Shown here: positions 43,365 through 55,905 of the stretch, one piece after another
How the letters are laid out: each line of letters begins with the position of its first letter
Numbering within the stretch: the first letter of the stretch is position 1
Source of the DNA: Periconia sp. R9002
Taxonomy: Eukaryota; Ascomycota; Dothideomycetes; Pleosporales; Periconiaceae
Assembly (NCBI GenBank): GCA_023627715.1
Contig: JAMAHW010000013.1
Coordinates: forward strand, 310,001-374,000
DNA length: 64,000 nt
Reading direction: 5' to 3'
Program-made: the position numbers and the translations under genes
The notes under the pieces: model-generated
What the model was told of the DNA's origin: nothing
The model's input: the letters and a program-made list of their open reading frames with translations, nothing else
Database searches by the model: none

Positions 43365-43535
43365 ATGGCCGAACAGCGACGTGAATATGCATACGATGAG
43401 AAGAAGCAAGAACAAGAAGTAGGGAAACGCTTCCGGTATGGATTTGCAGAGGCAGGTACGACACTGGCTGGAGCCGCCGCTGTTCAAGTGTGGGGTAGTC
43501 CGGTGATAGAGTTGGGGAGGTTACGGCGGTGTTAG
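43365..43535 (+). CDS. Possible small ORF, 56 aa
   Basis: ATG 43365 opens MAEQRREYAYDEKKQEQEVG, ends TAG at 43533-43535. The charged start followed by a small hydrophobic Ala-rich segment (AGTTLAGAAAVQVWG) is protein-like and the start context (TTCATGG) is fair. There is no homologue I recognise. It lies about 570 bp downstream of CAND1 on the same strand. It may equally be a chance frame. Confidence 0.25.
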   Translation: MAEQRREYAYDEKKQEQEVGKRFRYGFAEAGTTLAGAAAVQVWGSPVIELGRLRRC

Positions 43536-46500
43536 GGGAAGTGCAGGGGGGTCAGGTTTGAGGTTGGGAGAGAGGGGGGTTTGGTTGGTTCGTATTGTCT
43601 TAAAGGGAAATGCAATGTGGTACAGAACAACAAAGCACATGGCTGGCTGGTAACAATTACCAGGAGGTCAGGCTGGCTGGCTGGCGAACACGGTTTTGTT
43701 TGGGTTGGGCTGAATTCATGGTGTGCATGGAGCGGGCGGCACGGATGAGCTGAATCTTCTTCGTTTTGCTGAACGGTGTACATGTTGTTAGAATGTTTGG
43801 GAGCGCTAGGAAAGGTATTCGCGTAAGATGTTGTGTGATCGAGGGATTTACGTGTGTGTGCATGTGCATATCACTGTGGTGAAGGACGAATGTTTACGTA
43901 CGAGAATATATAACATGAGGGGATTGAGTGCAAAAAACTAAAAAGAAAAGAAAGAAAGTCAATTGCTGTCTGATAGATCAATATGTGATCGAGGTCGTAT
44001 TCTCCTGGCTATCTTTCTGCCACCCTCTTTGATCTGTAAAACGCTTTCGCCAAAAAGTGTTCAACTGTTTTGCTCCCGTTACTCCTCCATTTCAAGAATG
44101 CCCACGTACAGATCTGTCAACGCACATACATATTTTAGTAGGGATGTAGGCGGTTGTATTCCCTATGGTCACGCGATTATAAGATCGCGCATATGCGCCT
44201 CCCTCATAAACGCTCCTAATCCAATGAACTCCTCCCCTTGCCTTTCTTTTCTTTTTCTTCCTTGCATTCAGCCCCCCACGCGCAAAACGCATTACTCGAA
44301 ATACCAAGCGAATCACCATGCAGGATCCCGGACTTAAGTGGACTTCGCGGAATTTTACAAGTAAGCCAGCCATGTATGCATGGCAATGTGTTGCGCTCCC
44401 GTTCGACAACTCACCGTTGTAGTTTTGCTAGGTCAATGGAGGGAATTCATTCTTCAAAGCAGATTGCTGGCGTTTTTAGATGGGTCAGCTGTATAGTCGG
44501 TAGGCGGCCAATTACAAGCCGTTCATGCATGCAATGCTGTGAAATGCAAGGACAATGCCGCATCGTGACCATTTTCCACTTGTAACACGGTGCTCGCGTG
44601 TACTTTCCTTCAGTCTACAAGACATGATACACCCGATGCAAACGTTTGGAAAAATCAAGGATCAAATACCAATTGACACACAAACCAACTTCCCTCCAGC
44701 GGGAAAATGGTCAGAAGAGAACCGAGCCCAAAAAAACCCGCCATGGGGGAAAAAAAAAAGTGAAGCGTGTTAGCGAAAAAAATCCCCAAGAAAAAATGAG
44801 CCGAAGAAAGGAAAAGAAAGAAGTAGGTAGAAGAAGAAGAAAAAAAATTCCTCACGTTACCACCTTCCCAAAACCAAAAAACGAAACGAATCCGATTCGG
44901 AATCTTCTTAACCCCACACTCAACCCTGTCTTGCCTGCCCTCTTCCTCTAGATCGATACAAGTACCAACGCAACAACCTACATACAAAAGCAGCGTCAGT
45001 GTTCTCCACTTCATGTATGAGTCCCAATGCATACATACAACTCGAGCATCACGCACGGTCCCCCCACAAAAAATGGTCCGCGCTTATCATCGTTTGTCCC
45101 TGCGTTCCGATCCCGGCTCACTCCCCCTAACCCGTCAGAAACACTTGACTCTCTGATCCGAAGTGATTTGGCCCGCACGGACAAGGCAAGCTAAGGTAAG
45201 GGATTATCGTATCTGGTCATACGAGGGACCAATCTGAAGGTGGTCGTGTGTCCACGTATACCTATCGAGAAAAGGAGAGAGAGCAAGGAAGAAAAAGCGG
45301 GGTGGGGATGATGCCGCGGAAACGGTTTGTGGGGGTGAGGGATTGGAGTTGGGACAATTGATGTATTTTGAGGTTAGTGGGTATGTATGTATGTAGCTGA
45401 AGACGCTCCATGTAACAAAGTTCGGGAGGAGAGTAATGTTTGTACTGTACGCATTGATACATAGGAAAAGAATTGGGATGATAGGAAGAGAGAGAAAGAT
45501 CAATACATGCCTCTACAAATTCAAGCGTCGGTAGTACTTGTACATGAGTAGTAGCATGGACTTGAGAGCAAGGAGTATCACTGAGAAAGATCATTGCAGG
45601 AAGGCCATCAACCAGTCAACAGGAACCGGATTTTGCTGAATACCGATGTGCTGTAATAGGCATATAATCAATTGAGCGTTTGGGAAACAAAATCCTTGTT
45701 TTTCGTTTCTCCTACCCCTGCAGAAGAATTTTCTCTCGATATAACTCTCCCACTATGAACAAGGAAAAAAACAAAGATCAGCGTAAGCCAGGCGCAAATG
45801 AGGGTATGGCGCGTCTATTGAAAGCGGAGTGATTTTTTTCTTTCTTTCTTCCCGTCTCCCTACACCGCTATATTACTGTGGAGGTGAGGTTGACAGGACG
45901 GTTGGATGCGGGTTTATTTAGCGAGCGAGTGGGGAGAAAGGATGGGGACGGGAGGAATACGAGGGCGGGATAACAGGGGTACGTGAAGAGCAGCACTTCG
46001 GATGTGGGCAGCAACTTCTTTTGTGTGTGAGAGAATGACGGGTAAGTTGGTGGGCGGGACGAATAGGTCGAGTGGTTATGTAGGATTCATTGGGATTAGA
46101 GGATGGTCTGGGGATGTTGTCTTCTCCTCTTTTTGTTGTCCATTCCTTCCGAGGTTCTTTCCGCGTCGTAGATCACATGATTATAGACGCCGTGTAGAAC
46201 AAAACTGCTCGGTCAAGGTTGAAGAAGGAGGGTCCTTACAGATAGATTTATGAGTGAATCGTCAGGCATAATAGAAAGTCACATTTTACAGTATTAAATT
46301 AGATGAATTGATCCAAATGAGCGCCACAGGCCTCACACATTCCCCTTCCTGCCACGGGAACGCAACAGGGCATCATCTTGCCATTGGAAAAGAGCCGAAA
46401 CACGTACATGACATCAAGCTTTGTGTTTCTCGTACAAAGAAGCTCACGGCGTACACGCGTATTCGGTTGTTTCGCATCTAGTGAACCATGCGTTTGAGCA

Positions 46501-46543
46501 CTAACATCCAATACTTACCTACTTACATGACTGATGAGGATGT

Positions 46544-47089
46544 CTATCGCCACATTGATATCAACACAATCCTGTGGACGAGGCTTGAATCGGGAAGACG
46601 TAATGGAGTTGGCTCCCTCTCATGAAGAAGAAAAAATAGTGCTTCCCTGTCACCCTTCCTGGGTTTCTCTCCACCAGTGACAGGCTGCAAAGATGGCATC
46701 GAGCAGCACCCAAGAAGATCCAAGACAAAACAAGCAATGCCGGCCCCTCCACCCACAGCTCGGCCTACGTCTTCAGGCTTCATGCAGACGCCATGCCCAC
46801 GATGCGAATCACCAGAATTTTTTGCGCAGCCGGAGTGAGACAGTGAAAGAGTAGGAGGCGAGATGTTTCCACAAAGGTAGGCATTAGCAATCCCTTCCAC
46901 AGTGAAGTGGAAAAGCGCCGCCGACAGCTTTTGACGATGGCAGAGGAGCGAGCAAGGTGTAGTTGGGGTGGAATCTGCATGTAGAAGTTCCGAAAGAACC
47001 CTGTCAAGTGGCTCGCTGATTGTCCGGAGCCGAATGACGCCGTGTGGCGAGCGGCGCACGCTTGACATGACAGGCGACGAGCCTCTCAT
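46544..47089 (-). CDS. Possible hypothetical protein, 181 aa
   Basis: An open frame with an ATG start (MRGSSPVMSSVRRSPHGVIR) and mixed composition including several Cys. A donor-like GTAAGT at about 46526 and a second open segment ending at 46299 (PCCVPVAGRGMCEACG) hint that a spliced gene could continue. I do not recognise it. A frame of this length could be random, so support is weak. Confidence 0.22.
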   Translation of the reverse strand: MRGSSPVMSSVRRSPHGVIRLRTISEPLDRVLSELLHADSTPTTPCSLLCHRQKLSAALFHFTVEGIANAYLCGNISPPTLSLSHSGCAKNSGDSHRGHGVCMKPEDVGRAVGGGAGIACFVLDLLGCCSMPSLQPVTGGEKPRKGDREALFFLLHEREPTPLRLPDSSLVHRIVLISMWR

Positions 47090-47576
47090 TGCCCAATCTG
47101 AGTAAGCGGACCAATCATGACGGGACTCGACGCCAACGTGGAGACGTCGGTCCTATTACGTGCAGCATCTTCAACCACGGCAGTCTCAGATAAGATTCAA
47201 CGACTCGTTGGTCTCAACTATCCAACTATCAGAGCAATCAATACCTAGGTACTCTATGTACATGCCGAGACCCCCGGAATCTGTCACTCCTTTCGGCCTA
47301 GGTAGCCAGCTGCTCGCTCTATACCGGGTCTCCAAACTCCTCGCTCCGTGAAATGGGAGAGTATGATGATGAACAAGACAACTCCGTGTATTTTCTCCAA
47401 CCGTTGTAGCCTTTCCGTGCACCGCCTGGCTTCTTCGCCATAACCATGTCCCAAGAAAGCGCAATTGAGCACCTCACCCAACGTTTTGTAATACCCAAAC
47501 GCCTGCAATGCTGATGCGGCCAAGGAATAGATGGTTTAAGAAAGGAAATTAAGAAAACAAAGATGCATTCCTGTCA

Positions 47577-49718
47577 CTAGTAACCGTCGCCCATGTCGAA
47601 GCGGTGGGTGAGGACTTTCCCAAATTTACTTTCTGGCTTGGGAGGGATGTGATGGTGTAGATATTTCTTCATGGGCGCTGGTTGGTTGGGCTTGGTTCCC
47701 TTGGACGCATCCACGCAGTACTTCGGATCATCGTAGCTCTCTGGGCAACAGCAATTGACATTCTTCATAAAATGCGTCTCCAAGGCTTCGCGGATCGTGA
47801 TGCGCATGTCGGGGTTGGGGTGAAGCATCTTTAGTATCAATCGTTTGACTGCCGGGGGATTGATCAAGCTGAACAGCTTGCCGCATTTGGGGTGACCGTC
47901 GACCCCATCGAATATCTTACCGTCGGGGTGATTCGGTAGCCACTCGTCCCAGCCCTTCTTGAAGCGTGCGTAATATTCGAATTCGGGCTTTGCCGCCTGC
48001 CATGGACAGCCTCCGAATGTCATGGTCAAGTAGACAATCGCACAAGACCAGACATCGAGTGGGCGAGGATCATATTCTCCTTTCTTCTCGAGCACTTCCG
48101 GTGCAATGTAAGGCAAACTGCCGCATATGCCGGGGGCCGACAAGCGCACATCGGTCATGTTCTTCCCACATTCGCCCTGAGCAGCACGAAGTCCTGGGTG
48201 CTCTCCACTGTACACTTCGGCAACTCCAAAGTCGGATATTTTGAGGTGACCGTCCTTGTGGAGCAATAAGTTCTCAAGCTTAATGTCACGGTGAGCGATG
48301 CCGTGGCTGTGCAGATAGTCCACTCCACGTAGTAACTGCTTGAAAAAGCAGAGTCGATCGTCCGCAGAGTAATATCCTTCTGCCCCGCCCGCGAAAAGCT
48401 TGCGTTCAACCAAGGAGAAAAGCTCGCCGTGGGCGCAAAATTCCATGACGTGGTTCCATCTGCCATGGTTCGTGCACAAGCGCAGCGTTTCCACTATGTT
48501 AGGGTGATGCAAGCTTTTTGCAATGCAGTATTCCGATTTGATCTTTTGTATGTATTCTTGTTCGGATTCGGCTTTGTCGCGAGCACGGAATTCCTTGACC
48601 GCAACCAGCTCCTCGTTATTGGAACCTCTTCTGGCCATGATGCGGACTTCGGCAGTGGCCCCTTTACCCAGGCATTTACCACGCTTGCCCGGCATCAAAC
48701 TTGAGCTCTTGAATTCTTTATCTAATTCACAGCAATCAACAACAAACTCATCCGGGAGACTCAGACTGAGGCGGCGGGCTTTCATTCCGACTCCTTGCGC
48801 CGCAGGCTTCGAGAACGTGGCGAGCATACCCGCCGTAGGCTTTTCATCATCGTCTTCGAGTCGTGGAACCTGCTCCTGACTTGCCGACCGCCTCCGCGAC
48901 CACGAATGCCGTTTTCCAGGTCTCCCACCGCCAGCCCACGATATTCCAGGGCGCTTGTTCATGGATGAAATTGCAGTTGACGAGTACGAATGCTTGCGAC
49001 CTGAACGAGGCTTGTTTTCCGTTGTTGTGTCGTGGTCTCCGGAGAGGGTGCTGGTAGCAGAAGCTGGTGAAGGCGGCGAACTTGCCATGGACGCTTTGGG
49101 GGAGTTTCGAGCGGACAGGGAGAATGAACTCAATCTTCGGTATTTGGGAATATTGACAGCAGGAGTAGCCACTTCAGCAGGTCCGTCCACACCCGTCTTG
49201 ACTATGGATTTCTCGGTTGTCATCTTGGGGGTTCCGGCTTTTGATTTCTCGACTTTGGGACCAGCAAGATTTGCGTTGGCGGAGCCATCTTTGTGGGAGG
49301 CGCTTCGATGTAGCTTGGAGCGCACAAATGAAGCTGCACGCTTCCCCAGACCGGGAGCCTTTTCCGGTGGGGATGGGTCCATTTTGTCGGATCCGGTGCG
49401 GGCCAGAGGAGCAGGAGCGGACGTAGGGGCAGGCGCAGGGGCATGGCTGAGAGGCTTGGGAGTGGGAGCGGGATCCGACTTGACCAATATGGTGTCTTGA
49501 GAATCATCGTTGCGGAAGGGGTGTGTGAAAGCAATGGTGTCATCGTTGTGACTGGTAGGGGTCACGGGCTCGGCGGGCTCGCTCGCGGTTTCGGTGCTTT
49601 CGTCCTCCTCGGCAATGGGGGTTTGATACTCGACAGGGCGAGATTCCCTGCGCACGAGATTGGGAGCATCGTGAGAATCGGGAAGCAGCGAGGTGGTGGC
49701 TGCGGCCGTGACAGGCAT
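47577..49718 (-). CDS. Ser/Thr protein kinase, HAL4/HAL5 (NPR) family
   Basis: A single exon, 713 aa. The first 345 residues are Ser/Pro/Lys-rich and disordered, with many possible phosphosites. The kinase domain (about 346-660) has the Gly loop GKGATAEV (351-358), VAVKEF with the ATP-binding Lys near 375, the catalytic loop HRDIKLEN (476-483), DFG (496-498) and the activation-segment end GSLPYIAPEV. GKGATAEVR, an extended insertion after DFG (VAEVYSGEHPGLRAAQGE), and PLDVWSCAIVYLTMTFGGCPW mark the fungal NPR/HAL subfamily (Sat4/Hal4, Hal5; Hrk1). Yeast members stabilise plasma-membrane nutrient and K+ transporters and give salt tolerance. All catalytic residues are present, so it should be active. 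Probably cytosolic. Confidence 0.9.
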   Translation of the reverse strand: MPVTAAATTSLLPDSHDAPNLVRRESRPVEYQTPIAEEDESTETASEPAEPVTPTSHNDDTIAFTHPFRNDDSQDTILVKSDPAPTPKPLSHAPAPAPTSAPAPLARTGSDKMDPSPPEKAPGLGKRAASFVRSKLHRSASHKDGSANANLAGPKVEKSKAGTPKMTTEKSIVKTGVDGPAEVATPAVNIPKYRRLSSFSLSARNSPKASMASSPPSPASATSTLSGDHDTTTENKPRSGRKHSYSSTAISSMNKRPGISWAGGGRPGKRHSWSRRRSASQEQVPRLEDDDEKPTAGMLATFSKPAAQGVGMKARRLSLSLPDEFVVDCCELDKEFKSSSLMPGKRGKCLGKGATAEVRIMARRGSNNEELVAVKEFRARDKAESEQEYIQKIKSEYCIAKSLHHPNIVETLRLCTNHGRWNHVMEFCAHGELFSLVERKLFAGGAEGYYSADDRLCFFKQLLRGVDYLHSHGIAHRDIKLENLLLHKDGHLKISDFGVAEVYSGEHPGLRAAQGECGKNMTDVRLSAPGICGSLPYIAPEVLEKKGEYDPRPLDVWSCAIVYLTMTFGGCPWQAAKPEFEYYARFKKGWDEWLPNHPDGKIFDGVDGHPKCGKLFSLINPPAVKRLILKMLHPNPDMRITIREALETHFMKNVNCCCPESYDDPKYCVDASKGTKPNQPAPMKKYLHHHIPPKPESKFGKVLTHRFDMGDGY

Positions 49719-52700
49719 GATTGCTGTTGTGGCCGATCCGACGTTATTGGGGGATCGGCGAGGAGGGGAGTCTGCGTGCCGATTGGCTCCCGGGGCAAGG
49801 TTGAAGGCGGGCGTGCAAAGAAAAAGGGTCCCGAAGTGCAGGTAGGCAATCTGTCGTGCGCTGCTGTGCGACTAGGCCCTCTGCAGAGAGTTTGGTTGAT
49901 GGTAGCAGGCTTCAAGAGAAGGAGAGGCGTGGTCGTGCAGGGCAACGGCGGCGGCGGTGGTGGTGGGACACGGAGGTAAATGCTGAGCCATGCGACGGTG
50001 GTGGTTGTGGGGAGGATATGAAGGGTGGTTTTGGCGGGCAGACTGTGACGATGGCGGTGACGTGTGGTGGGCGGGTTGCCTACTTAGCTATACTGACTGT
50101 ACTATACGATATGTGTGGTGTGTGCAGCAGAGAGCATGTATGTGCCTTTGGCTTTATATCAGAGGTGACAATGGGGAAGAAGGTAGCATTCGCGGTGCCG
50201 GGGCTGGGGGTTTTAAATAATACTTGTACAGTAGCAGTCCGTAACTAGGTAGAGGGAAATGCACCCACGGACGGACTGGACTCGAGGCAGTTTAATACTT
50301 GATGAGTGACTACTACCTACTAGTCTGAGGCTCGGCGCTGGCGTCTTGGTTCTCCTCGTCGACTCTTGGGGCGGCGGCGGCGGGTCTCCCCCCTCCCCCC
50401 TGCACGGTGCCTGTACTCTTAAAGCCTGCTCTGCAAGCCCTGCAGGCGCGTGCCAAAAACTAAACCATCCCCATCTACCGTACTGTAACTAGAGCCCTAG
50501 ACTACACACTGGGAGGATGCATGGACGCATTTCACCATGATTGTTTTATTTTGTTTTGCTGTCCTGTCTGTCCCTTCCTTATACTGTATACTTAGCTATG
50601 CATGACGATACCCAGGTACCGTACAAGTATGGCCAGCCAGCCAGACCAGACTGCGGCATTTTCAGGACTGGCTCTTCGACCGCCCTCGATCCATCCATGA
50701 TGCATCCATCCGTACGATGGATGCCATCTCCAATATCGTATCCACACAAGCCCTTCACTTTTTGACGACTCCAGCCCTCGTGTGCATGAATGCCACCGTC
50801 TTCCGCTTGCAGTCGACCTTGACGTGTTTAACCCTTTCCAGCCATGCAGTCTCCGCTGACCTCTGAGCCGCGAATAGCGACGAGAATCCTCGCCCTTCGT
50901 GGGGGTCGCATCCCATCACATCGTATCTACCCTCTCCCTTCCCCCTCCCCTTCCTGCATCCCAGAAAAAATCATCGTCATCGCCATGGGCACTTTGCATT
51001 TACTGTGCATACCTTAGCATACATGTACCTAGGTAGGTACACGACCAGTCGCATGCCACCTCGGATGCGAATTGGCCAATATCAATCTGGCAAGTTCCCT
51101 TGATGCATCAATGGATCGATGGATGGATCGATGGACGGATTGATTGCTTCTGCCTTTGTGCCCATGTCGTCGAGTTTCCCCGGCCTTTTCTGGCCAACCT
51201 CCCCCACGGGTCCTGCAGCTCTGTCTTCTGCACCACATCCCCGCAAAATCATCCCTCGCCATATTATTATTAACCACCATGGCTGCAGTAACTTGGATGC
51301 CGGCGGGAATCCAGTTTCGCCCGGGCCCTGCGGGTCCACACAGTGCACGCCAACTTCCACTTCCTCCATGTCCGTCGTCATTGATGCCATCCTTCCACCT
51401 TCTTCCTCTCTCGACTCCGTCTTGGTCGCAGTCGCATGAAGCGCCTGACGTTCCATGGATGGACGAGGATACCTACCCCTCTCGAGTCTGGTCCCCAACT
51501 CGGCTTACCTAATCAGTCTGTTCTTGTTTCAACCACGACGAACAATCCGTAGTCTAAATAACCACCCCCGCGCTCGAAACCCGCTGACCTCGTGCATGCT
51601 CTTCTGCCGTCATGGCCATGGCCGCCTGCATGCACGGTCAAGACGTCTCGTAGACTAGGTAGGTAGTGCTTCAGCACTGTGCCGCCATGATGATCGTTAC
51701 CCGACTGGCTGCCCCCTTTGCTGTCCAGAGTCAAAGACCGAGAGTCTAGAAAACAGTCACTGCGCTGGGTGAAATAAGGCAACCCTCTAACTTACGATTC
51801 ATCTACCGTACAGGGCCCGTCGGCGGTGAGTCTGACGTCCTCTCGTACAAAACAACCCCCCATCCAGTTACCTACTATGTGCCCTGTACCTCCCTACCGT
51901 CTTGCACAGCGCTCCTGCAGTAGTCGAGAGCTTCTTTATTCTCATTAGCGCCGCCTGTTTCGAGAGCCCAACGCACGCCTGGCAAAGGGCCCGTGCGCCG
52001 GTGCTGTCTTCTTCATCGTGGGACACTTGGCGGAATGGATTCATGACCGGCGGGCTGCCCTTGGAGCAGCCTACTCCACATTGCTACCGTCAACGTTCAT
52101 TAGTCAGGGCGAATGGCCAAGAACCTCGTGTTCCCCCATCTTCCTTTCGTCCACGATCGTTACATGCCATTGCGTACCTCGAGTACGAAGGATGCCAAGA
52201 CCATTGGCATCCCGTCTTGGTCATCAACTTATTCCTCCCTTCGTCCTTCTCTCGGCGTGTAACATTTCCTGGAATCGCGTTACGACGACGACGACGACGA
52301 GGCAATACAACACCTATCCTTGGCATGTGTAGGCTGGGCCCATCATGATTTTCTCCTAAGCGGGAGATGCTACAAAGCATTATTCGGTTCTGCATATCAG
52401 CATCACTCGCGCAAATGAGGATCGCCCGTGTCAAATAAGCCGTCATCTTCCTGATTAGGCGTCTGGGAGGGTACGGAGAACCCAAAGCGTACTGCTCTGG
52501 GAAATTCCACTTTCAATGTTCGATTAACTTTTCATTGTACTCCTTGGCAGCGGCCTTTTTTGTTCATGGGGCACGGGATTCCTTGGCGGCCACTCAATCC
52601 ATTCTTCTCCCCGCGCTTGGCATATGCGGAAGGGGAGGGGAGCCAGCCATCGGTACTTGAGTGCCAACTGCTTCTTCTCGCCATATCGCTGTACTGAATC

Positions 52701-55700
52701 ATCGTGCTTCATTGGTTTACCAGCAACTCAGTAGTTCTCTCGACCTATACTATGCTTGGTGTGAACAACGCATCTGCATCCAGAACAAGTCGAGGGCATA
52801 TCCTACGTGAAGCGATACGAAAAACGACAGAATACCATAGCATCACAACCAGGAAATCGTGTCAAGTGCGTCGTCTTCTCACCCAGCAGTTACCGTTTAC
52901 AGGAACCAGCACAACCATATCCCCAAATCTGTCCATGCTTCTACTTCCTAGTAATCTGCAGTGCGGCCCGAGACGATCCTCCCGAAAAAGCAAATCGCAT
53001 GCTGTGGAGGGACATTGCGACGATCAAACAAAGCCAAGAACATAACTAGTAAACGAGGTATCAGATTGGATCACAAACTTTGGACAGCTGAGTTCCTCAT
53101 TTGTTCCCACTTCACTTGGAAGGTGACCGTATTCTCCCGCCACTGGATGGAGAAACCTACGCCAAGCTCAGCATACTGCTGTGCACAGGCAGCCAAGAGT
53201 TTTGTACCACAATTACCGGTAATCTTTCATCCCACCGGTAATGGGGTTACAAGTCTCCTCTTGGTATGAGCGAAACGAGCTTTCTAGTCCCCCGCAAACG
53301 CCCTGCGGATGAAGGTGATGAAAAGCAGTTGTAACGTTGTCCCATACAAGAGATCTCTGCTCACGAATTCCATAGCAACACTACTTAGACGCGGTGCTGC
53401 TGTAAGAGTGCATACGATCACGAGAAGGTCAGAAAAAAAAAGAAAGCAGTCACGACGATAGAAAATTCGACGGAACATGTATAGTATCCCCTAAGCTACT
53501 TGATTTTGACGAATGTGGGCATGATTCGACGACGAGACGATCATATATCAACATCTCCAACCCTTAAGCGCATTCACTCTTGTTCCGTGCCCGTGGCAAT
53601 CGGTCTCGACGATTGGCAGTACGGAGTCGAAGAATTCTTGCCCTCTGAATTACAAAGCTTACCGCATGACGTCCTTCTATAAGAGGGACGTTTAGAATGT
53701 CACCATTCCCTATTTCCTCCCTAGCCATCTCGATCCATCATGCTCCACTCCGCAATATTCCGCGCAATCTAGTCCAATATGCCCAGTGATGTTTTACCTT
53801 CTCGTGTCCCGGAGAATTCCTCGTACCAAGCACGCACGCATAATCTCAGTGAAACCGACATACAATCGGTATTCCACAACCTTAGGATCGATTCCCCAAT
53901 GGGGGAGTACTGCGCTCACACGACACACTTGTCGGATTCATGCCGTACGTGACCTTTCCCGTGTGGTACATACCTTTGATCTGCAGACATATACGACCTT
54001 GGCCGTGGATAAGGTTGTACCGGAAAGGGTGAAGAAGCTGACTGTTGAGCAAACACTCTATACCCCCCTTCTTCTTCAAGTAACACGATGATGCATGCAG
54101 ACACCGCTTGTTCTTGGTAAAGGGTCAGAAATTTGCCTGGTCTGTTTGCCTTTGAAATCTAAACCAAAAGTACCCGGTGCTGGGCCGGGATGACGGCTGT
54201 GGTCGGACCGCTACCATCGGCGACTTTTTTATATTACAAGAGTGACGTACACGGCATGTAGACATGTATACCTAGGTACGTAACAGAGTGAGTCAACTGC
54301 TTGCTTACCAATGCAGTCGTACGTGAGATCTCTCGTGAAGCCAGTGTGTGATAATTTACAGAATTTGGACTAGAGCACTTCTCAAGTGACGATAGATTGG
54401 GAAGAAGGTACATGGCTTGGACATGTTTTAGGGGTTGGCGTGTCTTCTTCCCGTCTACTTGTGTCCCTCTTCCTCTGTTTCTACAGGGTCGGCCGCATTA
54501 CGATTGCCTATCCTGATGATATGGGTCTCGCGAGAAGATGAAAGCTGAAAAAAAAGCATTCGCGAAGGATGCTAAAAACAGATTGAAATCATATGGAAAG
54601 AATACTTATCTATAAATGTATGATTCTAGGCAGACCTTTCCGCAATCCCTAATTCCCGAGATAACGAAATAATGATTACACCAAGTTTCTGATTAATTAT
54701 TGGTATGTGTCTGAGCCTCACGAATACTTTCGTCCCATTTCCACTCCCTCGTGAGAGATATAAGCCTAGTTGGTGGAAGTAAGGATATCAGCACAGACAA
54801 CACCTCTTGAATCTTGCTGTATCACAGCATACTTGGTAGTCAAACTCGAGTAGAATTGCTGGTTTTATCAATGTTGGTTACTGTCTATAGCTACTTCCTG
54901 AACACTAGGGCGGCTTCTTGCTCGTGTCTTTTCACCCCGTTGCCTACCTACTCCTGCTCCCCTCACCCAGACTATGTTGATAGAAGAATGGACAATAACG
55001 CCGTGCTATGCGGTTCTACCCGTGACTTCCGGCGAATCAATCAAGTGTCGTGGCATCGATGATTTTGGAGCACGTGGGTTTCCGAAAAGCCTGGGGTTTT
55101 TTGCAGTGAGCGAAGAGGGATTCTCCCAATATAGATCGTTGTATTGTTCTACTCAGTGCTCATGCAAGGTGGGATTGAGAATGTAGGAGAGGAGGTATTT
55201 CTCGTGGTCAGCTCTCATGCTTATATGAATTTCGAGCCTAGAAAGACTTCCTCATCTCCGGAGTTTCGTTGGGGAAAAGGGGGTTCGAACGAGGCAATCA
55301 GCACTCCATTCCTTTCCATCGAATTTATCGCTCTCAAGCAAAACTCAAACGAATGGTACACGGTTGCCAAGGAGGCGACGGTATAGGTCCTTACATCAAA
55401 CAGCATAGCGCGATAGAATGGAGCAGACAGCTACATAAATTGCACGGCAAGCTTTCGGCCAACAAAATGCTGCATTTCATTACCATTGATCAAAGGCACG
55501 TTTCAACAGTGAAGTGCATTGTCCAATCCGCTCAACCCGCTCAACTCGCTAATCTTGCAATTAACAACTCATGTCCTTCCAAACTTTAAAGAACCCCCAA
55601 GGGCCTAACCAAAATATAATACAAAGTTTTGCTCTCTTGGACTCAAATGGACACAAAAATGAAAAGCAAATCTTAGTGGAAGGCACCCAGCTCGCGAACT

Positions 55701-55905
55701 GCTTCCACTGACCAGCATTGGAGTCAGACTAGGTACTCGATGGCAGAGTGATGGCGATACGAGGTGAGGGCGGAAGCACGCTCGTTGTAGGTACACACTG
55801 ACCTTGAATCAAACTAATGACATAGAGATCACGAGAGTGCATAACCATTTCGGCGCTAACGTGTGCATGTAAAGCAGTGAGCCTTTATTTGGAGCGAAGG
55901 GCCGT
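49719..55905. other. Longest gene-free stretch (6.2 kb)
   Basis: Between the start of the HAL-type kinase and the 3' end of the Rho GEF. The first 500 bp (G-rich plus strand) are kinase promoter. Contains a GGATGGATC-type tetranucleotide patch (51105-51140), an ACG trinucleotide run (52278-52297) and TACCTAGGTA motifs at about 51024 and 54270. Many ORFs up to about 150 codons overlap in all frames, none with a domain or a clear protein look. Confidence 0.55.
52278..52297 (+). repeat. ACG trinucleotide microsatellite
   Basis: About six consecutive ACG units in non-coding DNA. Confidence 0.6.

Larger units (their letters stand above)
42796..47576. other. Long gene-poor stretch (4.8 kb)
   Basis: No gene with a known domain. 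Two weak candidates are listed separately (43365-43535 plus, 46544-47089 minus). The 44.65-44.95 kb part is strongly purine-rich on the plus strand (AAGAAAAG, GAAGAAGAAAAAAA), so long open frames there are compositional. Some of the stretch must be the 3' regions of CAND1 and of the HAL-type kinase. Confidence 0.5.

Noticed and set aside
48955..49500. 181-codon plus-strand frame
   Set aside because: Antisense to the Ser/Pro-rich N-terminus of the HAL-type kinase, where composition keeps several frames open.
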